DNA of 64,000 nt from Actinomadura rayongensis (GTDB lineage Bacteria; Actinomycetota; Actinomycetes; Streptosporangiales; Streptosporangiaceae). Of this stretch, positions 7,507 to 16,143 are shown piece after piece; the first letter of the stretch is position 1; the number at the start of each line of letters is the position of its first letter. The stretch spans positions 186,001 through 250,000 of the forward strand of contig NZ_WUTW01000007.1 in NCBI RefSeq assembly GCF_009831215.1. Reading direction: 5' to 3'. Position numbers and translations under genes: made by a program. Under the pieces are notes generated by a model. It was not told the origin of the DNA, did not search any database, and was given only the letters and a program-made list of their open reading frames with translations.

Positions 7507-8706
7507 TCAGGCCTGGCCCCGGTCCCGCATCGAGGCGATCTTGCTGGGCAGGCTCCACAGCTCGACGAAGCCCTTGGCGAGGCTCTGGTCGAAGGTGTCG
7601 CCGGTGTCGTAGGTGGCGAGGTCGTAGCTGTACAGGGACGCGTCGCTGCGGCGTCCGGTCACCACGGCCCGGCCCGCGTGCAGCGTCAGGCGGACGTCGC
7701 CGGACACGTGCTTCTGCGCGTCGTTGATGAACGCGTCCAGGGAGTCCTTGAGCGGGGAGAACCAGAGGCCGTCGTACACCAGCTCGCCCCAGCGCTGGTC
7801 CACCGACCGCTTGAAGCGGGCGAGGTCGCGCTCGACGGTGACGTTCTCCAGCTCCATGTGCGCGGCGATCAGCGCGATCGCGGCGGGCGCCTCGTACACC
7901 TCGCGGCTCTTGATGCCGACGAGCCGGTCCTCGACCATGTCGATGCGGCCGACGCCCTGGGCGCCCGCCCGGCGGTTCAGCTCGTCCACGATCTGGAACG
8001 GGGTGAGGGCGCGACCGTCCAGCGCGGTCGGGACGCCGCCCTTGAACGTGATGACGACCTCGTCGGCCTCGCGGGGCTCGGCCGGGTCGGCGGTGTAGGA
8101 GTACAGGTCCTCGACCGGCCCGTTCCAGATGTCCTCCAGGAAGCCGGTCTCGACCGCGCGGCCCCACAGGTTCTGGTCGATGGAGTAGGGCGACTTGGCC
8201 GACACGTCGATCGGCAGGCCCTTGTCCTCGGCGAACGCGATGGCCTTGTCGCGCGTCCAGGCGTAGTCGCGGGCGGGCGCGATGACCTTCAGCTCGGGGT
8301 GCAGGGCCGACAGCCCGGCCTCGAAGCGGACCTGGTCGTTGCCCTTGCCGGTGCAGCCGTGCGAGACGACGGTGCCGCCGAACGTCTTGGCCGCCGCGAC
8401 GAGGTGCTTGACGATCAGGGGCCGCGACAGCGCCGACACCAGCGGATAGCGGTCCATGTAGAGGGCGTTGGCGCGCAGGGCCGGGAAGCAGAAGTCCGCG
8501 GCGAACTCCTCGCGGGCGTCGATGACGACGGCCTCGACGGCGCCGCAGGCCAGCGCCCGCTTGCGGATGGTCTCCAGGTCCTCGCCGCCCTGGCCGAGGT
8601 CGACCGCGACCGCGATGACCTCGCCCCCGGTCTGCTCGGCGAGGAACGGGATGGCGACCGAGGTGTCCAGGCCGCCGGAGTACGCGAGAACGACGCGCTC
8701 GCTCAT
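7507..8706 (-). CDS. argG: Argininosuccinate synthase
   Basis: ATP-dependent condensation of citrulline and aspartate. The PP-loop AYSGGLDTS is at residues about 8-16, and GCTGKGNDQVRFE and YSIDQNLWGR are family hallmarks. The 399-residue product starts at the ATG at 8706 with GGAG ten bases upstream; the longer open frame before it is arginine-rich low-complexity sequence and is rejected. It follows argR after 74 bases. Confidence 0.97.
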   Translation of the reverse strand: MSERVVLAYSGGLDTSVAIPFLAEQTGGEVIAVAVDLGQGGEDLETIRKRALACGAVEAVVIDAREEFAADFCFPALRANALYMDRYPLVSALSRPLIVKHLVAAAKTFGGTVVSHGCTGKGNDQVRFEAGLSALHPELKVIAPARDYAWTRDKAIAFAEDKGLPIDVSAKSPYSIDQNLWGRAVETGFLEDIWNGPVEDLYSYTADPAEPREADEVVITFKGGVPTALDGRALTPFQIVDELNRRAGAQGVGRIDMVEDRLVGIKSREVYEAPAAIALIAAHMELENVTVERDLARFKRSVDQRWGELVYDGLWFSPLKDSLDAFINDAQKHVSGDVRLTLHAGRAVVTGRRSDASLYSYDLATYDTGDTFDQSLAKGFVELWSLPSKIASMRDRGQA

Positions 8707-8756
8707 GCTGGTGCTTCTCCCATGACGAAGGTTCGGTGTGGACGGGGTGTGGCTGC

Positions 8757-8781
8757 GGGGGCCGGGGGCGGGGCGGCCCCC
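8757..8781. terminator. GC-rich hairpin between argR and argG
   Basis: GGGGGCC (8757-8763) and GGCCCCC (8775-8781) form a 7-bp stem ending at the argR stop codon, without a T-run. It may be an RNA-stabilising or weak terminator structure. Confidence 0.3.
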
Positions 8782-9296
8782 TAACTTCGTCGTTCGCGTC
8801 CGGCCGCGAGGCGCAGGAGGGCGTCCGCCACGTCCGCGCCGCCGTCGGGGTCGCGGGCGATGACGAGGATCGAGTCGTCCCCGGCGACGGTGCCGAGGAT
8901 CGACGGCCATTCGGCGTGGTCGATGGCCGACGCGAGGTACTGCGCGGCGCCCGCCGGCGTCCGGACGATCACGAGGTTCGCCGACGCCTCGGCCGACACC
9001 AGCAGCTCGGCGGCGAGCCGGGTGAGGCGGCCGGTGAACGACTCGGTGGAGCCGGTGCGGGCGCGGCGGATGCGGTCGCCGCCCTCGCCCGGGACGGCGT
9101 AGACGAGGCTGCCGTCGTCGGCGCGCAGCCGGACGGCGCCGATCTCGACCAGGTCGCGCGACAGGGTCGCCTGGGTGACCTCCAGCCCGGCGTCGCCGAG
9201 AAGCCGGGCCAGCTCGGGCTGCGAGTGGACCGGATGGCGGCTGAGCAGTTCGATCACCTTGGCGTGCCGGGCGGCCTTGGTCATCGGCGTGGTCAT
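8781..9296 (-). CDS. argR: Arginine repressor
   Basis: Hexameric arginine-responsive repressor of the arg operon. The 171-residue protein has the winged-helix N-domain (residues about 8-70; TQATLSRDLVEIGAVRL is the recognition region) and a C-terminal oligomerisation and arginine-binding domain (SANLVIVRTPAGAAQYLASAID, GTVAGDDSILVIA). It overlaps the argF stop (ATGA). A candidate operator is present in front of argC, so the operon is probably autoregulated. Confidence 0.95.
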   Translation of the reverse strand: MTTPMTKAARHAKVIELLSRHPVHSQPELARLLGDAGLEVTQATLSRDLVEIGAVRLRADDGSLVYAVPGEGGDRIRRARTGSTESFTGRLTRLAAELLVSAEASANLVIVRTPAGAAQYLASAIDHAEWPSILGTVAGDDSILVIARDPDGGADVADALLRLAAGRERRS

Positions 9297-10219
9297 GTCG
9301 ATCTCTCCAGGAGCCAGGTCAGCAGCGCCTTCTGCGCGTGCAGCCGGTTCTCCGCCTCGTCCCAGACACGGCTGCTCGGGCCGTCCAGGACGGTCGCGGC
9401 GATCTCCTTGCCGCGGTAGGCGGGCAGGCAGTGCAGGACCACCGCGCCGGGCGCGGCGGACGCGAGCAGCGCCTCGTCCACAGCGTACGGCTCGTACCGG
9501 CTCGTGTCCTTGCCTTCCTGACCCATCGACACCCATGTATCCGTCGCGAGGACGTCGGCCCCGGCGGCGGCCTGCTTGGCGTCGGCCGTGACGGTCACCG
9601 ATCCGCCGGTCGCGGCGGCGATCGCGATGGCGCGGTCCACGACGGCGGGGTCGGGCGGCAGGTCCTCGGGCGCGGCGATCCGGACGTGCATCCCGGCGGT
9701 CGCGCAGCCGAGCAGGTAGGAGTGGGCCATGTTGTTGGCGCCGTCGCCGAAGTAGGCGAGGGTGCGCCCGGCGAGGTCCCCGAACTCCTCTCGGACGGTC
9801 TGCAGGTCGGCGAGGATCTGGCACGGGTGGAACTCGTCGGTGAGGGCGTTGACGACGGGCACGGTCGTCCCGGCGGCCATCTCCTCGATGCGCTCCTGCC
9901 CGGCCGTCCGCCACACGATCGCGCTCACCTGCCGCTCCAGCACGCGCGCGGTGTCGGCGATGGGCTCGCCCCGGCCGAGCTGGCTGGACCCGGCGTCCAT
10001 GATCAGCGCGTGCCCGCCCAGTTCGGCGATGCCGACGGCGAAGGACACCCGGGTGCGGGTGGACGGCTTGTCGAACAGCACCGCGACGGACCGGGGGCCC
10101 TCCAACGGACGGCGGGCGAACCGGTCCTTCTTCAGCGCGGCGGCGAGGTCGAGGACCTCGGCCTGCTCGGCGGGGGTGAGGTCGTCGTCGCGGAGGAAGT
10201 GGCGAACCTGGGGGGACAT
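9293..10219 (-). CDS. argF: Ornithine carbamoyltransferase
   Basis: Converts ornithine and carbamoyl phosphate to citrulline. Seen are the carbamoyl-phosphate motif STRTRVSF (residues about 52-59), HPCQ (about 130) and the C-terminal HCLPAYRG with the catalytic Cys. The 308-residue length is standard. It starts at an ATG four bases after the argD stop and its own stop overlaps the argR start. Confidence 0.96.
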   Translation of the reverse strand: MSPQVRHFLRDDDLTPAEQAEVLDLAAALKKDRFARRPLEGPRSVAVLFDKPSTRTRVSFAVGIAELGGHALIMDAGSSQLGRGEPIADTARVLERQVSAIVWRTAGQERIEEMAAGTTVPVVNALTDEFHPCQILADLQTVREEFGDLAGRTLAYFGDGANNMAHSYLLGCATAGMHVRIAAPEDLPPDPAVVDRAIAIAAATGGSVTVTADAKQAAAGADVLATDTWVSMGQEGKDTSRYEPYAVDEALLASAAPGAVVLHCLPAYRGKEIAATVLDGPSSRVWDEAENRLHAQKALLTWLLERST

Positions 10220-10223
10220 GCGC

Positions 10224-11417
10224 TCAGCTCGCTTTCTGCGCGGCGTCCAGGACGGCGGGGAGCGCCGCCGTGAAGGACCGGGCCTGCGCGTCGGTGAGGA
10301 TCAGCGGAGGGGCGAGGCGGACCGCGTCGGCCTGGACGGCGTTGACGAGGAACCCGGCGTCGCGGGCGGCGGCCTCGACGGCGGGCGCGGACGGCCCGGT
10401 GAGGACCAGCGCCCGCCACAGGCCCCGGCCCCGGACGCCCGCGAGCAGCGGGTGCTCGACGGCGGCGATCCCGGACGCGAGGACGTCGCCGACCGCCGCC
10501 GCGTGGGCGAGGAGCCCGTCGCGCTCGATGGTGTCCAGGACGGCGAGGGCCGCGGCGGCGGCGACCGGGTTGCCGCCGAACGTGCTGCCGTGGTCGCCCT
10601 TGGCGAACGTCGTGGCGTGCGCGCCGAACGCCAGGCACGCGCCGACCGGCAGCCCGCCGCCGAGCCCCTTGGCGAGCGTCAGCAGATCAGGCCTGGCGTT
10701 CTCGTGCTGCCAGGCGAACCAGGCGCCGGTGCGGCCGATGGCGGACTGGATCTCGTCGGCGACCAGCAGCGCGCCGGTCGCGTCGCAGATCTCCCGGGCG
10801 GCGGTGAAGTAGCCCGCCGGGGGCGGGACGACGCCCGCCTCGCCCTGCGTGGGCTCCAGGAAGACGGCGGCGCACTGGTCGGTGACGGCGGCGCGCAGGG
10901 CGTCCGCGTCGCCGTACGGGACGAACCGGACGTCCAGCGCGAACGGCCCGAACGGGTCGCGGATCGAGCGCTTGCCGGTGAGCGACAGCGCGCCGAGCGT
11001 CCGCCCGTGGAAGCCGTTCTCGGTCGCGACGACGTACGGGCGGCCGTGCGCCTTGCCGTACTTGACGGCGATCTTGAGCGCGGCCTCGTTGGCCTCGGTG
11101 CCGCTGTTGGCGAGGAACACCCGCGCGTCCCCGCCCGCCAGCGCGACCAGACGCTCGGCGAGCCGCACGGACGGCTCGTTGACGAACAGGTTCGACGTGT
11201 GGGCGAGCGCGGCGGCCTGCTCGGCGACGGCGGCGGCCAGCGCCGGGTGGCCGTGCCCGAGCGAGGACACCGCGATGCCGCCGATGAGGTCGAGGTACTC
11301 GTTGCCGTCGGCGTCCCAGACGCGGGCGCCCTCGCCGCGCACGAGCGCGACGGGCGGCACGCCGTAGTTCGGCATGAACACGTCGGCGAACCGGCTCCGG
11401 AGATCGGCGTTGGTCAC
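10224..11417 (-). CDS. argD: Acetylornithine aminotransferase
   Basis: PLP-dependent class III aminotransferase that converts N-acetylglutamate semialdehyde to N-acetylornithine. FLANSGTEANEAALK, LVADEIQSAIGRTG and TLAKGLGGGLPVG (PLP lysine) are visible. The GTG at 11417 overlaps the argB stop (GTGA) and has a perfect AGGAGG five bases upstream, giving 397 residues; the much longer open frame upstream is the shadow of argB. Confidence 0.96.
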   Translation of the reverse strand: MTNADLRSRFADVFMPNYGVPPVALVRGEGARVWDADGNEYLDLIGGIAVSSLGHGHPALAAAVAEQAAALAHTSNLFVNEPSVRLAERLVALAGGDARVFLANSGTEANEAALKIAVKYGKAHGRPYVVATENGFHGRTLGALSLTGKRSIRDPFGPFALDVRFVPYGDADALRAAVTDQCAAVFLEPTQGEAGVVPPPAGYFTAAREICDATGALLVADEIQSAIGRTGAWFAWQHENARPDLLTLAKGLGGGLPVGACLAFGAHATTFAKGDHGSTFGGNPVAAAAALAVLDTIERDGLLAHAAAVGDVLASGIAAVEHPLLAGVRGRGLWRALVLTGPSAPAVEAAARDAGFLVNAVQADAVRLAPPLILTDAQARSFTAALPAVLDAAQKAS

Positions 11418-12346
11418 GAGTCCTCCTTCGGGGGGCCGGACGGGCTGGGCAGGACCATCGTCCCGATTCCCTCGTCGGTGAAGATCTCCAGCAGCAGGGA
11501 GTGCGGGACGCGCCCGTCCAGCACGTGCGCCTGCGGCACCCCGCCCCGGACGGCGTGCAGGCACGCCTCCATCTTCGGGACCATCCCCGACGTCAGGCCG
11601 GGCAGCAGCGCGGCCAGTTCGTCGGTGGTCAGGTTGTCGATGACGTCGTCGCTGTCGGGCCAGTCGGCGTACAGCCCCTCGACGTCGGTGAGGACGACGA
11701 GCTTGGCGGCGTCCAGCGCGACGGCGAGCGCGGCGGCGGCGGTGTCGGCGTTGACGTTGTAGACCTCGCCGTCGTCGCCGCGCGCGATGCTGGACACGAC
11801 CGGGACGCGCCCGTCGTCCAGCAGCGCCCGCACCGCGCCGACCTGCACCTCGACGATCTCGCCGACCTGGCCGATGTCGACCGGCGCGCCGTCCACGACG
11901 ACCCGCTTGCGCTCGGCGGTGAACAGGTTCGCGTCCTCGCCGGACATGCCGACCGCGAACGCGCCGTGCCGGTTGATCAGCCCGACGACGTCCCGGTTGA
12001 CCTGGCCGACCAGGACCATCCGGACGACCTCCATCGCCTCGGGCGTCGTCACCCGCAGCCCGGCGGTGAAGGTGGACTCGATCCCGGCGGCGGCCAGCGC
12101 CGCGTTGATCTGCGGCCCGCCGCCGTGGACGATCACCGGCTTGAGCCCCGCGTACCGCAGGAACACGATGTCCTCGGCGAACGAGTGCCGCAGCTCCTCG
12201 TCGTTCATCGCGTGCCCGCCGTACTTGATCACGACGGTCGTGCCGTGGAACCGCTCCAGCCACGGCAGCGCCTTGATCAGCGTCTCGGCCTTGGTCAGGA
12301 CCCCGGCCCGGTTGCTGCGCATCCGCGCGCCCGAGATGGCGCTCAT
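11414..12346 (-). CDS. argB: Acetylglutamate kinase
   Basis: Phosphorylates N-acetylglutamate and is usually the arginine-feedback step in actinobacteria. The amino-acid-kinase motifs VVIKYGGHAM and VIVHGGGPQIN (residues about 38-80) and the AD-rich nucleotide region NVNADTAAAALA are clear. The ATG at 12346 overlaps the argJ stop (ATGA); ATG eight codons later is an alternative. The product is 310 residues. Confidence 0.96.
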   Translation of the reverse strand: MSAISGARMRSNRAGVLTKAETLIKALPWLERFHGTTVVIKYGGHAMNDEELRHSFAEDIVFLRYAGLKPVIVHGGGPQINAALAAAGIESTFTAGLRVTTPEAMEVVRMVLVGQVNRDVVGLINRHGAFAVGMSGEDANLFTAERKRVVVDGAPVDIGQVGEIVEVQVGAVRALLDDGRVPVVSSIARGDDGEVYNVNADTAAAALAVALDAAKLVVLTDVEGLYADWPDSDDVIDNLTTDELAALLPGLTSGMVPKMEACLHAVRGGVPQAHVLDGRVPHSLLLEIFTDEGIGTMVLPSPSGPPKEDS

Positions 12347-13500
12347 GTCGAGTACGCCGAGTTCTCGTGGACGTACTCGGCCGTGAGGTCGGTCGTCCAG
12401 ACGGTCGCGCTGTGCGGCCCGGCGGACAGGTCCACCGTGATCGTCACGTCGCGGGGGCGCAGGTCCACCTTGGCGCGGTCGTCGCCGACGGCGCCGCCCC
12501 GGCAGACCCAGATGCCGTTGATCGCCACGTTGAGCTGGTCGGGCTCGAACACCGCGTCGGTGGTGCCGACGGCCGACAGGACCCGGCCCCAGTTCGGGTC
12601 CTCGCCGTGGATGGCGCACTTGAGCAGGTTGTTGCGGGCGACCGCGCGGCCCACGGCGACGGCGTCGGCGACGCCGGCCGCGCCGACGACCTCGATCGCG
12701 ATGGCCTTGGACGCGCCCTCGGCGTCCACCAGGAGCTGCCGGGTGAGGTCCAGGCACAGGTCGGTGAGCAGGGCGGTGAACTCGGCCTCGTCGGGCGTGA
12801 TGCCCGTCGATCCGGACGCCAGCAACAGGACGGTGTCGTTGGTGGACAGGCACCCGTCGGAGTCGAGCCGGTCCAAAGTGGCGCCGGTCGCCGCGCGCAG
12901 CGCCCGGTCCAGGGCGGCGGCGTCCAGGTCGGCGTCGGTGGTGAGGACGCAGAGCATCGTCGCCAGCGACGGGGCGAGCATCCCCGCGCCCTTGGCCATG
13001 CCGCCGATCCGGTAGCCGCCCGTCCCCCGCCGGTGCGCGATCTTGGCGACGGTGTCGGTGGTGCGGATGGCGTCGGCGGCGTCCAGGCCGCCCACGTTGG
13101 GCGACAGCGCGGCGACGGCGGCGTCGACGCCGGGCAGCAGCCGGTCCATCGGGAGCCGCTCGCCGATCAGCCCGGTGGAGCAGACCGCGATCTCCCCGGC
13201 CGACTCCCCCAGCAGCTCGGCGGCCCGCTCCGCGGTGGCGTGGGTGTCCTGGAACCCGGCCGCGCCGGTGCAGGCGTTCGCGCCGCCGGAGTTCAGCACG
13301 ACGGCGTGGACGCGTCCGCCCTTCAGCACCTGCTCGGTCCACAGGACCGGCGCCGCCTTGACGCGGTTGCGGGTGAACACCCCGGCGGCGGCGCGGGACG
13401 GTCCGTAGTTGACGACGAGGGCGAGGTCGCGGGCTCCGCTGTCCTTCAACCCGGCGACGACGCCGGCGGCGCGGAACCCGAACGGGGCGGTGACGCTCAC
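12343..13500 (-). CDS. argJ: Bifunctional ornithine acetyltransferase/N-acetylglutamate synthase
   Basis: Recycles the acetyl group between acetylornithine and glutamate. The protein is an N-terminal-nucleophile enzyme cleaved before Thr181 in the segment GMLAPSLATML, giving two chains. The GTG at 13500 overlaps the argC stop (GTGA) with GGAG upstream, giving 385 residues; a second GTG two codons earlier is possible. No separate argE gene is seen, which fits the cyclic pathway. Confidence 0.95.
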   Translation of the reverse strand: MSVTAPFGFRAAGVVAGLKDSGARDLALVVNYGPSRAAAGVFTRNRVKAAPVLWTEQVLKGGRVHAVVLNSGGANACTGAAGFQDTHATAERAAELLGESAGEIAVCSTGLIGERLPMDRLLPGVDAAVAALSPNVGGLDAADAIRTTDTVAKIAHRRGTGGYRIGGMAKGAGMLAPSLATMLCVLTTDADLDAAALDRALRAATGATLDRLDSDGCLSTNDTVLLLASGSTGITPDEAEFTALLTDLCLDLTRQLLVDAEGASKAIAIEVVGAAGVADAVAVGRAVARNNLLKCAIHGEDPNWGRVLSAVGTTDAVFEPDQLNVAINGIWVCRGGAVGDDRAKVDLRPRDVTITVDLSAGPHSATVWTTDLTAEYVHENSAYST

Positions 13501-14525
13501 GGGGACACTCCGATCGTGGTGAGTCCTGCGGTTTCGGGGAGGCCCAGGGCGAGGTTGGCGCACTGCACCGCGCCGCCCCCGGTCCCCTTGGCGAGGTTGT
13601 CGATGGCGCACACGACGACGACGCGTCCGGCCGTCTCGTCCAGCGCGACCTGGAGCAGGGCGGTGTTGGCGCCGAGCGTCATCGCGGTCGCGGGCCACCG
13701 CCCCTCGGGCAGCAGGTGCAGGAACGGCTCGCCGTCGCAGGCGTCGGCGTAGACGGCGCGCAGCGCGGCGGCGGTGACCCCGGGCCGGACGGGCACGACG
13801 CAGGTGGCGAGGATGCCGCGGCTCATCGGGGCGAGCGTCGGGGTGAAGGAGACCCGGACGGGCCGGCCGGCGACGGCGCCGAGGTTCTGCGTCATCTCGG
13901 GCGTGTGCCGGTGGACGCCGCCGACCCCGTACGCCGAGACCGAGCCCATGACCTCGCTGCCGAGCAGGTGCGGCTTGGCGGCCCGGCCTGCGCCGGACGT
14001 CCCGGACGCGGCGACGACCACGACGTCGGGCTCCACGATCCCGGCGGCGAACGCGGGGAACAGCGCGAGGCTGACGGCGGTCGGGTAGCAGCCGGGGACG
14101 GCGATGCGGCGCGCCTCGCGCAGGGCGTCGCGCTGTCCGGGCAGCTCGGGCAGGCCGTAGGGCCACGTCCCGGCGTGCGGGCTGCCGTAGAACTTCTCCC
14201 AGTCGGCGGCGTCGCGGAGCCGGAAGTCGGCGCCGCAGTCCACGACGAGGACGTCGGCGGGCAGGTCGGCGGCCAGCGGCCCGGACTGCCCGTGCGGGAG
14301 CGCGAGGAAGACGACGTCGTGCCCGGCGAGCGCGTCCGGGGTCGTCGGCGCGAGGACCCGGTCGGCGAGGGCGAGCAGGTGCGGCTGGTGCGCGCCGAGT
14401 TCCGTCCCGGCGTTGGAGCCCGCCGTGACCGTGCCGACCTCGAAGTCGGGATGGCCCGCGAGGACGCGCAGGATCTCCCCGCCCGCGTACCCGCTGGCCC
14501 CCGCGACCGCCGCCCGGATCCCCAC
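13497..14525 (-). CDS. argC: N-acetyl-gamma-glutamyl-phosphate reductase
   Basis: NADPH-dependent reduction of acetylglutamyl phosphate. The Rossmann motif GASGYAGGEI (residues 9-18) and the catalytic Cys146 in VPGCYPTA are present, in a 342-residue protein of standard length. It begins at GTG, with GTGAGG about six bases upstream. It is the first gene of the arg operon, just behind the candidate ArgR-controlled promoter. Confidence 0.97.
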   Translation of the reverse strand: MGIRAAVAGASGYAGGEILRVLAGHPDFEVGTVTAGSNAGTELGAHQPHLLALADRVLAPTTPDALAGHDVVFLALPHGQSGPLAADLPADVLVVDCGADFRLRDAADWEKFYGSPHAGTWPYGLPELPGQRDALREARRIAVPGCYPTAVSLALFPAFAAGIVEPDVVVVAASGTSGAGRAAKPHLLGSEVMGSVSAYGVGGVHRHTPEMTQNLGAVAGRPVRVSFTPTLAPMSRGILATCVVPVRPGVTAAALRAVYADACDGEPFLHLLPEGRWPATAMTLGANTALLQVALDETAGRVVVVCAIDNLAKGTGGGAVQCANLALGLPETAGLTTIGVSP

Positions 14526-14557
14526 AGCGCCTCACCCTCTCCCGAAGTCCGAGTAAG

Positions 14558-14586
14558 AGTATGCATGGCCATGGAAGATCATGCAA
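14558..14586 (-). promoter_or_regulatory. argC promoter overlapped by an ArgR-type operator
   Basis: On the minus strand a TTGCAT -35 (complement of 14581-14586) is 17 bases from a CATACT -10 (complement of 14558-14563). The same stretch holds two TGCAT half-sites 20 bp apart, the pattern of actinobacterial ARG boxes. The promoter-operator lies about 33 bases before argC, so bound ArgR would block RNA polymerase directly. Confidence 0.7.
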
Positions 14587-14618
14587 CCCGTGAGTAGATT
14601 ACTTAAGGAGTTAAAGAT

Positions 14619-14648
14619 TTGACCCCTAAAGATTAAGGGGCTAAGAAT
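14619..14648 (+). promoter_or_regulatory. marR promoter with an internal palindromic operator
   Basis: TTGACC (14619-14624) is 17 bases from TAAGAA (14642-14647), which ends eight bases before the ATG, suggesting a leaderless mRNA. The palindrome CCCCT-N8-AGGGG (14623-14640) fills the spacer exactly, where an autorepressing MarR dimer would sit. A related AT-rich TTAAGGAGTTAA motif lies at 14603-14614. Confidence 0.6.
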
Positions 14649-14655
14649 ATTCGGC

Positions 14656-15150
14656 ATGGAAGTGAACAAGCTGGGCTTCGGGGACCCCGAGGAGCTGGGG
14701 CCGATCGAGGAGTGGCCCATCGGGCGGCTGTTCGCCGCCGCGGCCCGCATGACGGGGCCGATGATGTGGCGGCTCATCGAGCGGCACGGCGTCAGCCCCG
14801 CCGGCTTCTTCGTGCTGCGGATGCTCCGCAGCGAGGACGGCCTGCGCGCCGGCGAGGTCGCCCGCCGGCTCATGACGTCCCCCGCCAGCGTCACTTCCGT
14901 GATCGGCACGCTGGAGCGCAACGGGCACGTGGAACGCCGCCGCGACGAGGCCGACCGCCGCGCCGTGCGCCTGCACATCACCGAGACCGGCTCGCGGCTC
15001 GTCGCCGTGACGGTCAAGGAGCTGGGCCCCGACATCTGGGAGTTCTACGACGTCGTGCCGCCCGAGGACGAGCCCGCCGTCCGCCGCTTCCTGCTCGCGC
15101 TGATCGACAAGTTCGACGACTGCACCGACCCGAACGGAGAGCGCCCGTGA
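14656..15150 (+). CDS. MarR-family transcriptional regulator
   Basis: The 164-residue protein has the MarR winged helix (residues about 30-125): LRAGEVARRLMTSPASVTSVIGTLERNGHV and the wing DEADRRAVRLHITETG. MarR proteins act as dimers released from DNA by phenolic or drug-like ligands. The gene is divergent from argC and its stop overlaps the ABC ATPase start (GTGA), so it most likely controls the exporter that follows and itself. Confidence 0.9.
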   Translation: MEVNKLGFGDPEELGPIEEWPIGRLFAAAARMTGPMMWRLIERHGVSPAGFFVLRMLRSEDGLRAGEVARRLMTSPASVTSVIGTLERNGHVERRRDEADRRAVRLHITETGSRLVAVTVKELGPDIWEFYDVVPPEDEPAVRRFLLALIDKFDDCTDPNGERP

Positions 15151-16109
15151 CCCCCACCCCCGAGATCGCGGTGAAAACCGACGATCTCCGCAAGACCTAC
15201 GCCGGGCCCAAGGGCGACGTGCCCGCCGTGCGCGGCATCGACCTGGACGTCCGGCGCGGCGAGTTCTTCGGCCTCCTCGGCCCGAACGGCGCCGGGAAGT
15301 CCACGACGATCGGGATGCTCACCACGCTCGTCAAGCCGACGTCCGGAAAGGCCAGCGTCTGCGGCTTCGACGTCGTGAACGACGCCGTCGAGGTCAAGCG
15401 CCGCATCGGCATGGTCTCGCAGAACAACACCCTCGACAGCGAGCTGACCGCCGTCGAGAACCTGGAGTTCCGCGGCCGGTTCTTCGGCCTCGGCCCGCGC
15501 GCCGCCCGGCGCCGCGCCGAGGAGCTGCTGGAACTGTTCGGCCTCACCGACCGGCGCGACGGCAACCCGTTCGAGCTGTCGGGCGGCCAGGCCAAGCGGC
15601 TCATGATCGGCCGCGCGCTCGTCCACCGGCCCGAGGTGCTGTTCCTGGACGAGCCCACCGCCGGCCTCGACCCGCAGAACCGCGTCAACCTGTGGGACCT
15701 GCTGCGCGACCTGCAATCCCAGGGGCAGACCATCCTGCTCACCACGCACTACATGGAAGAGGCCGAGGTCCTGTGCGACCGGCTCGCCGTCGTGGACCAC
15801 GGCGAGGTCCTCGCGCGCGGGACGGTCGCGGAGCTGAAGGACTCCGCCGGCGCCGACACCGTGATCACCGTGTCCTACGACGGGGACGTTCCCGCCAAGC
15901 TCGACGGCCTCGCCGCGCGCGACGGCATCTCCAAGGTGGAGGTGAACGGCGGCCAGGTCCGCGTGTTCTCCACCGCCCCCGAGGGCCTGCTCGGCGAGCT
16001 GGTCTCGGCGGGCGCCGCCGCGGGCGTGAACGTGACCGACGCCTCCCAGCTCCGGCCGAGCCTGGAGACGGTCTTCCTGAACCTGACCGGCCGGGACTAC
16101 CGCGACTGA
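15147..16109 (+). CDS. ABC transporter ATP-binding protein (drug-exporter type)
   Basis: The 320-residue ATPase has Walker A GPNGAGKST (about 45-53), the signature LSGGQAKR, Walker B VLFLDEPTAGLDP and the H-loop TTHYMEEAEVLCDR, followed by the C-terminal extension of DrrA-type exporters (about 235-320). GTG start overlapping the marR stop with GGAGAG nine bases upstream. It pairs with the permease that follows; MarR plus DrrAB-like genes points to drug or lipid export, with the substrate unknown. Confidence 0.92.
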   Translation: MTPTPEIAVKTDDLRKTYAGPKGDVPAVRGIDLDVRRGEFFGLLGPNGAGKSTTIGMLTTLVKPTSGKASVCGFDVVNDAVEVKRRIGMVSQNNTLDSELTAVENLEFRGRFFGLGPRAARRRAEELLELFGLTDRRDGNPFELSGGQAKRLMIGRALVHRPEVLFLDEPTAGLDPQNRVNLWDLLRDLQSQGQTILLTTHYMEEAEVLCDRLAVVDHGEVLARGTVAELKDSAGADTVITVSYDGDVPAKLDGLAARDGISKVEVNGGQVRVFSTAPEGLLGELVSAGAAAGVNVTDASQLRPSLETVFLNLTGRDYRD

Positions 16110-16143
16110 CCCGGCCGCCGATCCCCCCAGAGGAGCCCTCCGC

